A stretch of DNA of 64,000 bases from Delphinus delphis (GCF_949987515.2 NC_082689.1:66091746-66155745), one strand, 5' to 3'; counted from the stretch's first letter, positions 23,956 through 37,448 are shown. The notes: generated by a model not told the origin, from the sequence alone. Program-made: numbers and translations.

Positions 23956-24389
23956 AGCCAGGCTCACGAGACCAGTTTGGAGTTAAAATTCTTAGAGTAA
24001 TAGGAAACCTGTATGGAAGAAAAGGATATGGTTGCAGCCACGCTCTAAGAGCTGATCTCAGCACGGCAGGGCAGGAGGCAAAGAGCAGACAAGCTTCCTT
24101 ATAATTAGCTCATTCAGAAATAAAAAAATATATGACTCATATACAGAGAACAGGAGCTCAAAAAAGAAGACAGGAAGCCAGCTGAAGATATGACATTCTC
24201 ACCAGTTAGCATTTCCTTTGAGTTTTTATTTTGTGGGCTTGCGGAGGTGTTCTTTCTAATAGATATGCCAGCAAAAGAAGCTGGTCCAAGTGACAGCTAC
24301 CACTGTTGAAATAATGTTACTTTTGATTTCCTCAGCTGACTTTTAACTCTTTTACCCTGGCCTGCGTTTAATCAGCATAGTATGCTGCC

Positions 24390-24740
24390 TAATTTTGTAG
24401 TAATATATTAGTGTTGGTAATTGGTTTTATGTATACCTCCCTCATTCATTCTACTGTGAATACATTGAGAACAAGGACCATATCTGTCTTGCTCATAATT
24501 CTGTCTCCAGCACTGTGTTAACTGCAACCTCATACTAATTGATTAATAAATATTTTTGAATGAATGAATGAATATCCTTAATCACTATGCTATGCTGCCA
24601 GCCGCTGTATTAGGTATCAGGGTTTACACATGTATAACAGTGCTTCCATCTAAGTAGCTTCTAGTCTGCTGGGGAGATGACCATGTAACAAATATGATAC
24701 AGTGTGGCAAGTTCAATAAAATGTATGAGCAAGTTATAGA
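24390..24740 (+). repeat. L2 fragments
   Basis: The 3' end text gagaacaaggaccatatctg and a tail aataaatatttttgaatgaa are typical of L2. The next stretch (24590-24740) resembles the L2 segment with tgctggggagatgaccatg. Confidence 0.55.
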
Positions 24741-25102
24741 AGCAGTGGGAAGGAGGAAATGATTGACAAATAAAATGGGAGGGGAGGTACAAAGACACAA
24801 AGTAGAATTATTTACTTCTTATTCTGATTCCACAGTCTCTATCAAGGAGAAAGACCTTTAAACAAGAAATGGGAAAACAGCTAGGAAGGATTTCATGTAA
24901 AAACAAGAGGTGGGAGAGAGTGAAAGAGTACTCAGCTGTTTTATGTAAGAATACCCAGGCCCAGGGTATTCATGTTTTAGAGCAATGAAAAAGCTTAAAG
25001 TTATGATTGCTCAGTCAAATATCTGTGAAGAGTCATAGGGAAAGGAATTAAAAGGTAGTCAAAATGCAAGTGAATTATTATTTTAAAAAGTGCTAATTCT
25101 AG

Positions 25103-25332
25103 GGCTTCCCTGGTGGCGCAGTGGTTGAGAGTCTGCCTGCCAATGCAGGGGTCACGGGTTCGTGTCCCGGTCCGGGAAGATCCCACATGCCGCAGAGCGG
25201 CTGGGCCCGTGAGCCATGGCCGCTGAGCCTGTGCATCCGGAGCCTGTGCTCCGCAACGGGAGAGGTCACAACAGTGAGAGGCCCGCGTATCGCAAAAAAA
25301 AAGAAAACTAAAAAAAATAAATAAATAAAAAT
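25103..25332 (+). mobile_element. CHR SINE, short type
   Basis: Head ggcttccctggtggcgcag and short-type end gaggcccgcgtatcgc with an A-rich tail. A perfect 18-bp duplication, aaaaagtgctaattctag, is at 25085-25102 and 25333-25350, so this is a recent insertion. Confidence 0.98.
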
Positions 25333-26648
25333 AAAAAGTGCTAATTCTAGATAAAATTCCAGAAAAGATGATTTAAACAGATGGTCTGTACATGTGAAAA
25401 GAGGGAACAGTGACTGTTGCCTGGGCTCACTAGGGAGAAAATGTCCATTTGTCAAATTAAAGCCCATGAAGAATCTTAATATATAAAACAGACAAAAGCA
25501 AGAGTGAGGCACCCAGAGCCCTGACCCCACGGAACATAATTAGAAAACCAGTGATCTAGTCTTGAGATTCTCTGACAAAATTTCTTATGTTCTGTACATG
25601 GAAGGATGGAATACAAGATGATTAATAAGGGTATGGTTGAATGCATGGATTTTTAGTTAGTTGAAACGTTGAAAATGTTTCAAAGAACAGCGATGCTCGG
25701 CTCCTTTGCACCACCAATGAGGGATGTGGCACCTACACATCCTATCGGCAGCGGTGACCCACCTGGCAAGGAATCTCCAGGGAGGTCGCTGTGGGGTGGT
25801 GACAGGAAAGTCTCCCCCTTTTCCTCTTGAGGGTCACTACTCTGAGAGGGTATCCTGAACTTGGCCCTGTCTTGTTAAATATAGTTTTTAAATAATATAT
25901 TGGATGGATAACTAAAAGGCAGGCTAATCATATCTTCAGATGACAAGATTAGGTTCATTAAAATAGAAAACAAAACTTTATTGATCCTTCTCTGTACACC
26001 ATGTCTAGCGCTGAAGAGGATTCTTGCCCAGGAGACGTTAAAATGTTTTAATTTATGTAATGATGCAGACCTGATTTACCTGGGTTTTGTGTGTTTGCTT
26101 GCTTGTTTTTTGTTTGTTGTTGTTGTTTTACTTACCACCAGCATAATATGAACAAAAAAATTGATTAAGGTCCAGAAAGCTACTGTACCTTTAGTGTATA
26201 CTGTGGATAGAGTATCCACGACTTGGGAGAATGTAATGTAACATACTGAACAAATCTCACTAGGAGTACAATGTCCAGATCGAGTACCATATTGTGAGGT
26301 GGACATAAATAAATAGCATTATATCCAGAAGAAGGTAACCAAGGCCATAAAGTGTCTGAAAAACAGCAGGATTAGTGAAAAGAACTAGGGATGTTTAATC
26401 TTATAGAACAGAGACACATGGAGCCCATCCATATAGCCTATTATCAAACATTTGCGTGTCCATCAACACTGCTTTCCAACACTTGGAGTTTGGAGAACTG
26501 GGACAAGATTTATTCTACGTCCTTAGAGGCCAGAATTAGGGTCAAAAGGTATAATTAGATGATAGCAGTTTGATCAACAGAAAGAAGAGCTTTCTAACAA
26601 TTTACAGCTACAAAATGGAATTGGCTTTCTCAAAAAGCAGTGTGCTTT

Positions 26649-26757
26649 TATATATAGTAGTGTATATATGTTAATCCCAACCTCCTAATTTATCCCTCCC
26701 CCCTTTTCCTCTTTGGTAACCATAATCAACTATGCTACAATAAAATTTTTTAAAAAT
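26649..26757 (+). mobile_element. mini L1 insertion with 5' inversion
   Basis: About 109 bp: an inverted L1 segment (gtgtatatatgttaatccc to ctttggtaaccataa), joined to a forward L1 tail (tcaactatgctacaataaaa and an A-rich end). Duplication cagtgtgcttt is at 26638-26648 and 26758-26768. Confidence 0.85.
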
Positions 26758-29700
26758 CAGTGTGCTTTGGGTTGCCGGAGATGTATAGTAAGGGGCTGGA
26801 TATACAAATCTGCATATGTATTTGATGAAAGGAATTCCTGGTTACATGCTACGAGCTGGATAGATAACCTGGTCATTAAGGTCTCTGGCAAACTGAAGTA
26901 AAACATTCATATCATTTTGACATTCAGTCAAATCTTATAGTATAATTCTTTGGCTCATTAGTTGTTAATTGCAGGTGGCAAATTGGAACCAGATTAATCA
27001 TGTCCTTGAAATGTTAGGTTGTTTTGTCAGCTAATAAATATTTCAACAACCTGAATTTACAATGAGTCTTTGGTTTACATATCGCCCCAAAAGTCACCAG
27101 AAAAGATGATAATATCAACAATAAGACATATAAATTTTTCATACATTCCTTTATCCTCCCTTCTGGTTCAGACAAACTTTGTCTCTTTTAGCAGCAGCTA
27201 ATAAGCTAAATGAATCCAAGAGTGTGGCTGATAAATATTTAACAACTGGGTCTCTGAAAAAAAAAGGGAGGGGTGTTTCTAATTTGTTGTCGAATTTGTT
27301 TGTCTAATTGTGCTGTTAGTTTTGTGTTTGGCAAGTCGTACGGTGTGAATACTCCCATCGTGGGTGATTTTGAGCTACCACGGGGAAGAGATGAGACAAT
27401 CCTCTTTAGTGAAGAATTTTTACAAGCTGGCTACAGACACCGCTGCATGAACCCCATATTTTAACCAGGAGAATCAGTTCAACAGATTTCTCCTCAATGA
27501 GAAGATCAATGTTTACTGTACAGGAAGAATGTAGAGATGTGATTACATATGCTTAAGTTTTCCATTTAAATGAAAATGCCAGCAATATTTTGAAAGAACC
27601 TATTCTTAAATATATTGCATTTGCTCAGGGCTGAAGCCCAGTCTCTCAGGATGCATCGCTTTGGTTAGGTGTGTCTTCTCTGTTCTTGTCAAAATAGGCT
27701 GTACATGTGACATGGCAAATGGAAATCAGAGTTTTGCATTCAGTGTTGGAGCAGGCCTCCACTGAGGGTTGCATTCTGGAAGCACTGGTGCTACGTATGC
27801 TCCTGAGTAATCTCTACAGAGGCTGACAAAGAAGTTCTGTAGGAATAAGTGGAGCTTAAGACTACCAAGATCAGCAGATTCTGACCCGTCTAATAAGAAC
27901 TGTGGTATAAGGAAACAGTTAAAACCACATCCCCAAATTTTGAAACTATAGGTTAGAGATATTTGGTGTCAACCACCTCTCACAAACCTCTAATCCCTCC
28001 TATCTCCTAGGTATTTAAGAACTTTACCTGTAGGTTAGTTAAATCACAAGACTCTTAAGAGGATACAAGGGGCAGGGCTGGGGGTGAAGAGGAAGAATTA
28101 TAATATTGTACAGGTAAATTTCTAAATGAATAACACACAGTCATAAATCTAAGATTTGGGGCGAAGGAGATTTAGATAGAGATATTTTCAAGGTTGCTCC
28201 TTAAAGGAAGAGTCACCATCTGGTAACTTTTTTTATGAAGAAAGACAGCAAACAACCAAGCATTAGTCAAGGGACACATGAGAAAACTGTATAGCTTTGG
28301 AAAACCTCTGGAAATGGTACAAGAGTAGAGAAAGGCTTGATCTTAGAAAGGAGAGGAAAAACAATCGATGTTGAAAAAACATTAAGAAAGAGAGTCCAGT
28401 GAAAGCTGTGAAAACTAAGGTACATTTCCTACACCAAGGTAGTAGAATCCAGTAAGATATAACCCCAGAGGCAATTCGAATGCCAAGGCTCTTTTGAAAC
28501 ATATAAATAGCCCCCTAATGCATTTTACAGACCCATGTGAAATGGGAATAAAGTCTAATGTAATTGTTCAACAATGTGGTGCAGATGATGAAATCTAAGT
28601 ACTTAATTTGGAAAAAAGTATAGTATTAAGATGACTGCATTGATTACTGTGAAGAGTACAACATGTCTGAATGGGTTTGACAGGAAAAAAGTACTGTGCG
28701 CTGTAATTTAGAAATCTAAAGCTAGTTATTTCTTCTAGAAACATGCACTTTATTCAATATGCTTTCTCTATTAATTGTTTCTAGGTAATGTTTGGAACAC
28801 CAATGCCAACAACAAAAAAGACACACTTGAACCCCCCAAATAAAATTGGATTTGTTCTACAAATCTAATTGCATATATTATTTCTTAATATATTTAACTC
28901 ATAATTTGATTAAGAGATGAATCACTAAATAAGAAGACATTTTACAATGAAGAGCTAAATTTCTATCTTATTTTGTTTCCAAAGAAGCATCAAGAAACAT
29001 CAAGATGCGTGTCTGTGTTCTTTTTACTAACCTTTCACTATGAAGGCCCCATGGGAGGAGGTGTTGTTGTATAAATGGGCTCACTATTTAGAACCTAGAG
29101 AGACACCCTGGAAAGACGCACAGGTAGAATGGAAAGAGAAACTTCTTACTCTTCTGGGGCTGTTGATTCTGAAGTAAGTAGGAAGGAAACTACCCAGTTC
29201 CAAGTCCAATGAGTTTCCTAGCAAGGGCTTAGGAAAAAGTTTGGTGCTGAGAGCTTTGGAAAGTGTTTTTTGTCAGATGCTGCCTTCTCTTTCCTTACTC
29301 AATGGGCAGCTCGCTGTCACCCACAGAGGGCCACCTCCAGGCAAAACCAAAGTGGCAAAGTTTGTCTTTAATAATCCTCCCTTTCCTCTTTGGACCCCTC
29401 TCTCAGCTACTGACCCTCTCTTGCTGCTCCAGCCAAAAAATGGAATCAATTTAGTCACATTTCGTTGCTTATGCCAGAGGTATATTTCAAAACAAACGTC
29501 ACATTAAAAGTGAAATTTCAAGTATCAGAGTGAAATTTTTGGATAGGTAATGTTTTTGGATAGCTAATGTTAGATTTGGGGTAGTTAAACCTTAGACAAG
29601 CATAGTCAATGATATTTAAAAACTCATAAAAGTTAATACACTAGAGGAATCACAATTAAAATATATGTTTTCCTTCATTAATTTCCCTCAGCTTTTTTTA

Positions 29701-30369
29701 GCCAGTGAGTCCACATTGCCGTGATCTTTCATTCGTTTTATGTGACATGTGTTTCCGAGTTTTTGAATACTTTCAGTATAGGGAGGCTTAGATCAGATCA
29801 CCTGAGAATCCCATTATCTTTTTGCTTGATATTCATTTGGAAGGAGTGATGATGTCCTAATGCCTTTTGTTTATATCTTCACCAAAAGGGAAAGCTGCAT
29901 GTTTTCGGTTATCAATGACAAACCAAGACATGACACCCACTCGGATGAATGTCTTCCCAACTTCCAAAACTAAGCACAATGACAAAAGTAAATCAATAAT
30001 AGAAGCCTCTTTTTTGCTTCTTCTTTAGCTTGTTAAAAATGAAAGGGTAGAAGTAACTGAATACAAATTATAGTATCAGAATATATCATTGCCTGGTATG
30101 GAGGAAGGACCCTGCAGGTGTGTAGCTCCCCCTAATAGTCATGGAATGTACAATGTGCTTCAAAGGTCACCACAATAAATCTTCTCTCAGATAGAATTAC
30201 AGTCCCCCAGCTGTTAAAAAACCACTGCACACAGTACCAAACCCCAGAAAGGGACAACTCCCTATAGGTACAGAGATTGTCTTTCCCAATGCCTATAGGG
30301 AATAATCAATTAATTTTAGAATAGTAAGGAACAGGATAACAAAACCAGTTTTCTATTGAGTGAGCCAGT

Positions 30370-30500
30370 TACTTAACATCTTTGTGCTTCTTCTTCTTTG
30401 GCTGTACACATGGTCTCATAATTTACCTACAAGTGGGGTTTTGTTAGGGTTAAATAATGTTTATAAAATGCCTGGCAAATAAAAATCACTTAATGAAGAG
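30370..30500 (+). repeat. MIR remnant
   Basis: gagccagttacttaacatct, then ttagggttaaataatg and aaatgcctggcaaataaa, in the order of the MIR consensus. Confidence 0.6.
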
Positions 30501-31499
30501 CAGCCATCACTATTGTTCTGCCAATATTTGAATCTGGAGAATGACTTCACCCTTTGGGTAGGGGGTAGAGTTGGTTTGCAGCGGGTTAGAAAGGCAGAGG
30601 GTGGATTTCAGAAGCAAATCTGAGCATTATCATTAAATTAGGCTACATGCAAAGCAATCATGGAGGACAACAGTAACAGTGTCTGGCTACCAAAAAATCT
30701 GAAGAGACTTTCATTGAAATCTGTCAAAAATACCACCAAAGAAAATATAAGGCACACTTTAGGCTAGGTTGTGTCTAGCTTCATTTAAGCAACTGCCTTC
30801 TTGTAAATTGGGAACAAAGCACATGCATACATTGCAAAATACATAAAAACAAGGTGTTTTGAAACACACATCACACCTCTGCCAACTGACTTCATACTGG
30901 AAACTAAAGGTACAGGTAACACAGATGTGCTTATGGTGCTTCTGCTATTTAACCAGTGATCCCTTATGTTTAGCACTCTGGATTTCCTAAGAAAGATTTC
31001 CTTTTTCATTAGATAATGATGGGAGAGCACTTTCTACATGTTGATAGGCTGATGGCTCAATACAAACATAAAGAGTGTCTCCGGTTGAGGAAAAGGTTTT
31101 CTGAGGTGTGTTTCTCTCCACTTAATCTCTAAGGTGGCACAACAATAGTTATCTCCACCTGGACCTCTCCCAGACATCACTTTGATAACTCAAAAGCCTC
31201 TCAAAAGCAGTATCTCCAAAAATGATCTCATTATATAACCACCACGGCACTGCCCGCCCGCACCCCCCGGCCTGAACCTGCTTCTCTTCCTGGATTCCTT
31301 GTCATATCCTCGTTATTGAGAAAAGTAATATCACCCACAACCCATTTAGTTTTGCAAGCCAGAAATTCAGGAGTCATTCTTGACAGTCCCCCTCTTTCCC
31401 TTCCTAATCCAACCCATCATCAAGGACTGTCGATTTTATTTCCTAAATTACTCCCTCTGTCCATCTCTCTTCCTCTCTCTACCATCAGTCTAATCTAAC

Positions 31500-32155
31500 C
31501 TACCATCATCTCTCTCCTGGACCACTGTAATAGCCTCTTACCTGGTCTGACTCCATAAGCTCCCCCAACATGGCTGCCCCTGCCCCGAAACTATCCTCAC
31601 ATCATAGCATGAACTGAATCACATTACCCTGCCACCCCCAACCCCATGCTTAGGACTCCTGTATGACTTCTGATGGCATCAGGATGAAGAGGAAACAAAT
31701 GCCTCAACCAGACTTACAAAGCCCAACCACCACCACCACCCCCCGCATTATTCTACTTTCTTCAACTCTGCTCCAGCCATGCTAGCTCTGTGTGCTCACC
31801 GTGATTCCTCCTGCCATGAGGCAGCTCCAGCTCTCCCTGCCGCCTGAACCACTCTCGCCAACACTTCCTGTCTATCTGTGCAGATTTCAGTTCAACCATC
31901 ACTTCCTTGAGGAAACCTTCCTTGACCTCTGGACCACATCAATTCCCTGTTACTTACTTTCATAGCACCTTGCAACTCCCCTTCACAGCACTTCACGAAG
32001 ATGTGGTTTTATTTTGTCTACATGATTAATATTTATCTTTCCTATTGATACGTAAGTCCCGGGAGAAAAGGAATCACATCTATGTTTCATACTACATAGT
32101 TCCAGCCCAAGCACAGGGTCTAGGATCTAAAGAAATATTCATAGGATGAATAAGT
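31500..32155 (+). repeat. L2 LINE 3' region
   Basis: ccactgtaatagcctcttac, cagttcaaccatcacttcc, ttccttgacctctggaccac and gcacagggtctaggatctaa follow the L2 3' order, ending ggatgaataa-like text. Degenerate and non-coding. Confidence 0.6.
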
Positions 32156-32358
32156 AAACAATGTCAGGTAAGTTTTCCACCCTGTTTTCAGGCGACCATA
32201 CTGTTTTTGCTTTTAAAAAGCTTCAGCAGACAGTCTGTTGTGGAAAATGCCCAGTTTAGTCTGTGGATCTAAATATGAAAATGGTTAATGCAACCAAAGT
32301 GAGGTAAGGATGAGGGGGTTGGCAAAAAAAAAAAAGTGAGCGTCTAAGGTTTTTTTAC

Positions 32359-32618
32359 CTTTAGCTTTAAAGAATTCAGTTTTTCCTCCCTGAGGTGTTC
32401 TCTCAGCATCTCGCGGTGAAGCCTCTCCTGCTCTCTGGCAAATTCGCCCAGGGTGTACTGGCGCACGCTGTTGTGACGGCTAGACATGCCCAGGGTGCTG
32501 CCGCCTTGGCTGGGCACGCTCGTGAAGCCCTGCCTCCTGGTGAAGTAGTACACGGTGACACAACTGAAATGTACATTCTTCGTCCTCAGCCGCTTCTCCC
32601 TTTTAAGGATGGAGGAAG
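32359..32618 (-). CDS. CSRNP3: CSRNP3 internal coding exon (86 codons plus 2 bases)
   Basis: The exon starts at 32618 after tctctttccctttcag and ends at 32359 with AAG before gtaaaa. It enters with two bases (CT) that finish a codon from the missing upstream exon. It then reads SSILKREKRLRTKNVHFSCV, TVYYFTRRQGFTSVPSQGG and a long charged helix (YTLGEFAREQERLHREMLRE), and ends LNSLKLK. The block ILKREKR..VHF..VTVYYF is a family hallmark. The helix is Glu/Arg-rich and probably forms a coiled coil or amphipathic helix. The frame continues into the exon at 17779. The first coding exon should sit upstream on the minus strand, but I found no match to it between 32619 and 64000. Confidence 0.96.
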
Positions 32619-33514
32619 CTGAAAGGGAAAGAGACAGTTCAGTGAACAGCCAGGGCAGCAGTCTTCAGAAGAGGCGAAGAATTAGAAATTGCCACTCGAT
32701 GATCTTCAATCTATGGTCAACCTTTTCTGGCTGGGAGACACTAAAAATGTGGTCTCTCAGAGTTGGCACCGATTTCTCTTTCCTTTCCTCTATTTTCTTC
32801 CAGCTGTGGCAGAGTAGACTTTTAAGTCCTTCTATAATGGTAGTCTAAGCAAACTTTTAGGAAAGTTGCCAGTAGTCTGTGGATCAGTGGCACAATTTAA
32901 TTTCTCATTTCCCCTAACCTTTTAAGTTTTACTTTTATGGTTTTCACATGAGCCGTAGCATACTATAATCAGAAAAGACACATACTACAAACGCTTTGGC
33001 TCTTATTTTGATATGGAAGGCATCTGGCATGAAAAACATGTCTGTTTCTAAATTTTAGAAAATTCCAAAAAGCAGTAAAAATGTACACCAAAAAAGGCTC
33101 AAAGGCACCATTTAGGTATTTTTATAACCTAAATCTAACCAAGCTTTCATTTGATGAAAACTCCAATAAATAACATTACAGACAGTGGGATTTTAATCCA
33201 AGTATACACTGAGAAAATTGAAAACGTCATGAGATATATCAGAACTTTTATTACTAGTTACAGGGAAATCAAGATGCACAGAGCACGATGGAACGTTGAG
33301 ATACACACTGTATTTGAGGGAAAAGAGAGCTACACGTTATAATCCTGACCTTTTGGAGTTGGAAGACATGCTAGACATCATCTAGCCCAGTCTTTTTCTT
33401 TTGTAGTGAAGTAACCCAGTCTTACAGAATTGGAGCTATCTCTTTCATGAAGAAAGAAATGAATGAAATAGACAGAAAGAAACAATGGACTCCCTGGACG
33501 TAAAAAAATACATA

Positions 33515-33725
33515 TATGAGCTAACATTTATGGACTATGCAGAGAACTCTACATGAATTATCTCATCTTATCCTTATAACTCCTTGTGTTGAAATTACCC
33601 ATGTCTCCATTTGAGGAAACCAATCCACCAAAGGTTAAATAACATGGCCAAGGTCACATAACTAGTGGTGAAACTGGGATTCATTATTCAAGAGCCCAGT
33701 CTTTTAACCATCATTTCACAGTAGA
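33515..33725 (-). repeat. MIR remnant
   Basis: Reverse MIR text: ctcatcttatccttataact, gaggaaaccaatccacc and aaggtcacataactagtggt. Confidence 0.7.
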
Positions 33726-33818
33726 GAGCTGAGGTCATGCTAAGGGAGCTGAACAAGGCTGAGATTTGGTGTCACATTGCTTCTGGTAGATGTCAACTGC
33801 TGCAGACTCCAAAGATGA

Positions 33819-34539
33819 CTTTTTTTTGGGGGGGTGTATATCTCTTTTTAAAAAATGTTTTATTTTTATACACTTTTTAAAGGTTTCTTCCCATTTACAG
33901 TTATTTCAAAATATTGGCTATATTCCCTGCGTTGTACAATACATCCTTGCACCCATTTGACACTCAATAGTTTATACCTCCCACTCTCCCATCCTTTTAT
34001 TGTCCCTCCCCCCTTCCCCACTGGCAATCACTGGTTTGTTCTCTATATTTGTGAGTCTGCTTCTTTTATATTATATTCACTAATTTGCTGTATTTTTTAG
34101 ATTCCACATACAAGTGATATCATATGGTATTTATCTTTCTCTGTCTGACTTATTTCACTTAGCATAATGCCCTCCAAGTCCATCCATGTTGCTGCAAATG
34201 GCAACATTTTGTCCTTTTTTATGGCTGACTAGTATTCCATCATATATATATACCACAGCTTCTTTATCCATTCATCTGTTGATGGACACTTAGGATGTTT
34301 CCATACCTTGGCTATTATAAATAAAGCTGCTATAAACATTGGGGTGCATGTATCTTTACGAATTAGTGTTTTTGGTTTTTTTGGATATATATCCAGTTCA
34401 TATGGTAGTTCTATTTTTAGTTTTTTTTTGAGAAACTTCTGTACTGTTTTCCATAGTAGCTGCACCAATTTACATTCCCACCAAAAGTGTACAAGGGTTC
34501 CCTTTTCTCCACATCCTCCCAAAATTTGTTATTTGTAGA
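33819..34539 (-). mobile_element. L1 3' end with ORF2 C-terminal remnant
   Basis: On the minus strand the C-terminal ORF2 text is readable ([20 protein letters not shown], and [20 protein letters not shown]) and is followed by the 3' UTR. The duplication ccaaagatga lies at 33809-33818 and 34540-34549. About 721 bp, 5'-truncated, with frameshifts expected beyond the readable block. Confidence 0.93.
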
Positions 34540-34734
34540 CCAAAGATGATTTCTATTTGGAAGGCTGTATAAGCAATGAAGGAAAAGTGAATACAGCATC
34601 ACTTTGGATTTATATAAGAATATTCTTTCAAGGGGTTCAAGTTCATTTATCTCATTTTTCCCCCATAAAACTCTCAAGCCAAATACAGAGAGGTGCTATG
34701 ACACATCTCATTTCAAGGATTTACTTATTCGATA

Positions 34735-34850
34735 AATATAAACCAAGGGCCTACTACATGCCAGGCACTTTCTAAATGATTGGACATACTGGTGAAAAAA
34801 ACAGATGGTGATCCCTGCCTGTACGGAACTTCCACTTCCAGTGATGAGAA
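34735..34850 (+). repeat. L2 fragment
   Basis: gggcctactacatgccaggc and atccctgcctgtacggaact are typical L2 3' text. Confidence 0.65.
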
Positions 34851-35514
34851 ACTCAGACAGAAGAAACAGACTCAAAGATTACAGAGCAAGAGAAGGAGGA
34901 CATTTGGGCAAGAATTTAGCTTTCCCAACTTTCTCTCCTCTTTATTGCTTTACCTCTCCAGAAGAGATTGCCAGGAAGCAAATGCTTTCAAGCATGTACG
35001 TAGTTCTCCCATTTATTTATGTACACGTTCACGGCAAAATACTTGTACTCCTGGCAGCAGTGACAATTTTCAACTTAGATTTAGAAGCTCTGATCTGCTT
35101 CATAACTGTATGTTTAAATCATCTCAAAACAGAGAAGAATTTGTCAAAATGTAAAAGATCACTGTAAAAAGCAAAATTCTATAATCTGCCCAGTAATCTG
35201 CTACCCTATCTGACAGCCTCATCCGTCACCACCTTACAGCAGGCTAGAGACTCTGCTTTTTGGGTGATAACTTTCAACCTAATTTACTCTTAGTATCATA
35301 CAAATGATGCCCTGAAGACATTATCTTTCAAGGCCATAATTTACAAATGAAATAAAAACATTTTAATGTACTCATTTAAAATAATTACTATAAACACCTC
35401 TGATAATTTTATTACTTATTTTTTAGACAATTCATAGTACTCTAGACAAATTTCCTTTTAAAAAAATTTACTTAGATTTTGTACCTGTATTTTTAGATTA
35501 TAAGAATTCTTCAT

Positions 35515-35826
35515 GGACTTCCCTGGTGGAGCAGTGATTAAGAATCTGCCTACCAATGCAGGGGACATGGGTTTAAGCCCTGGTCCAGGAAGATCCCACA
35601 TGCCACGGAGCAAATAAGGTTGGGCGCCACAACTACTGAGCCCACATGCCACAACTTATGAAGTCTGCACACCTAGAGCCCATGTTCCGCAACAAGAGAA
35701 GCCACCACAATGAGAAGCCTGCACACCGAACTGAAGAGTAGCCCCGGCTCGCCGCAACTAGAGAAAGCCTGCGCGCAGCAACGAAGACCCAACGCAGCCA
35801 AAAATAAATTTATTAAAAAAAAAAAA
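35515..35826 (+). mobile_element. CHR SINE, long type
   Basis: Head ggacttccctggtggagcag and long-type 3' end (cgaagacccaacgcagcc, then aaaaataaatttattaaa). More diverged than most copies, with only a weak target duplication (attcttca/atccttca). Confidence 0.93.
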
Positions 35827-36174
35827 TCCTTCAACCTTCTGGATGAATCTATTGTACCATCCTTTCACAAAAAGCCAGATTACACTTTTCCCAAAAGACA
35901 GTTAAGAGATGTTTTTCCAAGGCTTGGAAGAAGACAATAGTTGCAGAGAGCAGAAGCCCTTTACCTGGGCTCTTGGCCTTTCTAACACTGTCAAAGTGCA
36001 CTAGGATTAGTGCTTCCTCCTATCCACTAGGGTTTATAATTCAAACATGTGCTTATACTTGTTTTAGCACTTGCATGTTATAAATAGCACTGTAGAAACA
36101 ATGATCAAAAAGCCTATGGGATATATTTAAGAGGAAGGCTTTGAAATGCCACAAGATCAGCCTTATGAAGGATG

Positions 36175-36394
36175 TTTTTTTTTTTTTTTTTTTTTTTTTT
36201 TTGCGTTATGCGGGCCTCTCACTGTTGTGGCCTCTCCCGTTGCGGAGCACAGGCTCCGGACGCGCAGGCTCAGCGGCCATGGCTCACGGGCCTAGCCGCT
36301 CCGCGGCATGTGGGATCTTCCCGGACCGGGGCACGAACCGGTGTCCCCTGAATCGGCAGGCGAACTCTCAACCACTGTGCCACCAGGGAAGTCC
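36175..36394 (-). mobile_element. CHR SINE, short type
   Basis: Reverse copy with a 28-base T run at 36175-36202 and the head complement ccaccagggaagtcc ending at 36394. Flanks atgaaggat and atgaagggt look like a target duplication. Confidence 0.96.
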
Positions 36395-37224
36395 AATGAA
36401 GGGTATTTTAAGTGTGGCTTTCCTAAACTTAGGAGCCACTCACGTCTCTCTTCTGATGATTGAATTGGAGTCCCAGAATGGGCTCTTGTGGGCTATCTCC
36501 TGTCTCCAGGCCCCGATTTGACTAACATCACAGAATGAAGTTATCAAAAAGGAGTCTGTGTTCTTCAAGCCTGGGAAAAACAGATTAAATTCACTCAGCA
36601 CAACTGCCTTAGGGAATCTGGAACCTCCCTGATATATCTACCTAGTAATTTGTGCCCTTTACAGAATGATTGAACTCAACTTTGTGTCTCTACAGAGTTC
36701 AGGGGTTCATTTTACTACCGTGAGGTCAAGAGCAAGAAGAAAGAAGAGGGAGAAGGTGGCTTTCATTACTGCTTTGAAAAAGAACTAGTCTGTTTTCATA
36801 CACAAGGCTAAGTTTTTGTTGCCTCTCAGCTCCTCTTCTTTTATCCCATTCACCATTACCATCCTGAAGCAGAAGTGTCTAAATGCAACAGTACTATATA
36901 TCCTGCCCAGGACACAGCTTTTGGGACCACCATTATGGTGGTCCAACAGGGCATACTGGTGTTGCTGTAAAATGATCACATATTATGGAGATAATATTGA
37001 CCCTTGTAAATTAAAGGAATAAAAAGCACAGAGTAACTGACATTAGCCATCTGAAGAAGCTACCCAACCTTAAAAAATGCTTTTAAAAATAAGTGAAGAA
37101 GAGAGTTGAGAAACTGACTAATTCACAATGGCAGGGTCAGAATGTAAGTAGATAAAATAAAGTAAGCTGTACCATACATTATAATAAAGAGTTCATGATC
37201 AGAGTGGATTAAAAATGGAAGCCA

Positions 37225-37448
37225 CTTGGGATTAGCAGATGCAAACTACTATATATAGAATGGATAAACAACAAGGTCCTACTGTAGAACACAGGGAACT
37301 ATATTCAGTATCCTGCGATAAACCATAATGGAAAAGAATATGAAAAGGAATATATATATATATATATGTATAACTGAATCACTTTGTTGTATAGCAGAAA
37401 TTAACACAGCATTGTAAATCAACTACACTTCAATAAAATAACTTAAGA
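37225..37448 (+). mobile_element. short L1 3' UTR insertion (224 bp)
   Basis: Cetartiodactyl-type L1 3' UTR (gaacacagggaactatattc, ctgaatcactttgttgtata). A perfect 14-bp duplication, aaaaatggaagcca, is at 37211-37224 and 37449-37462. Confidence 0.93.

Larger units (their letters stand above)
17780..32358 (-). other. CSRNP3 intron, 14,579 bp
   Basis: Phase 0 intron with a gtaaaa donor at 32358 and an acceptor at 17781-17780. It holds L1 3' ends (about 19580-20318, 23402-23850, 26649-26757), one CHR SINE, MIR and L2 fragments and three CA/TG-type microsatellites. The stretches at about 17.8-19.5, 20.3-21.5, 25.4-26.6, 26.8-30.3 and 30.5-31.4 kb look unique, with no recognisable gene. A CpG-bearing unique block at 27160-27460 is discussed separately. 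Confidence 0.93.

Noticed and set aside
25099..25530. 143-residue minus-strand frame with hydrophobic stretches
   Set aside because: Largely the antisense of the CHR SINE and its A-rich tail; the Phe/Leu runs come from poly(A).
34229..34522. 97-residue minus-strand frame with real protein homology
   Set aside because: It is the C-terminal remnant of L1 ORF2 within a 5'-truncated L1, not a host gene.
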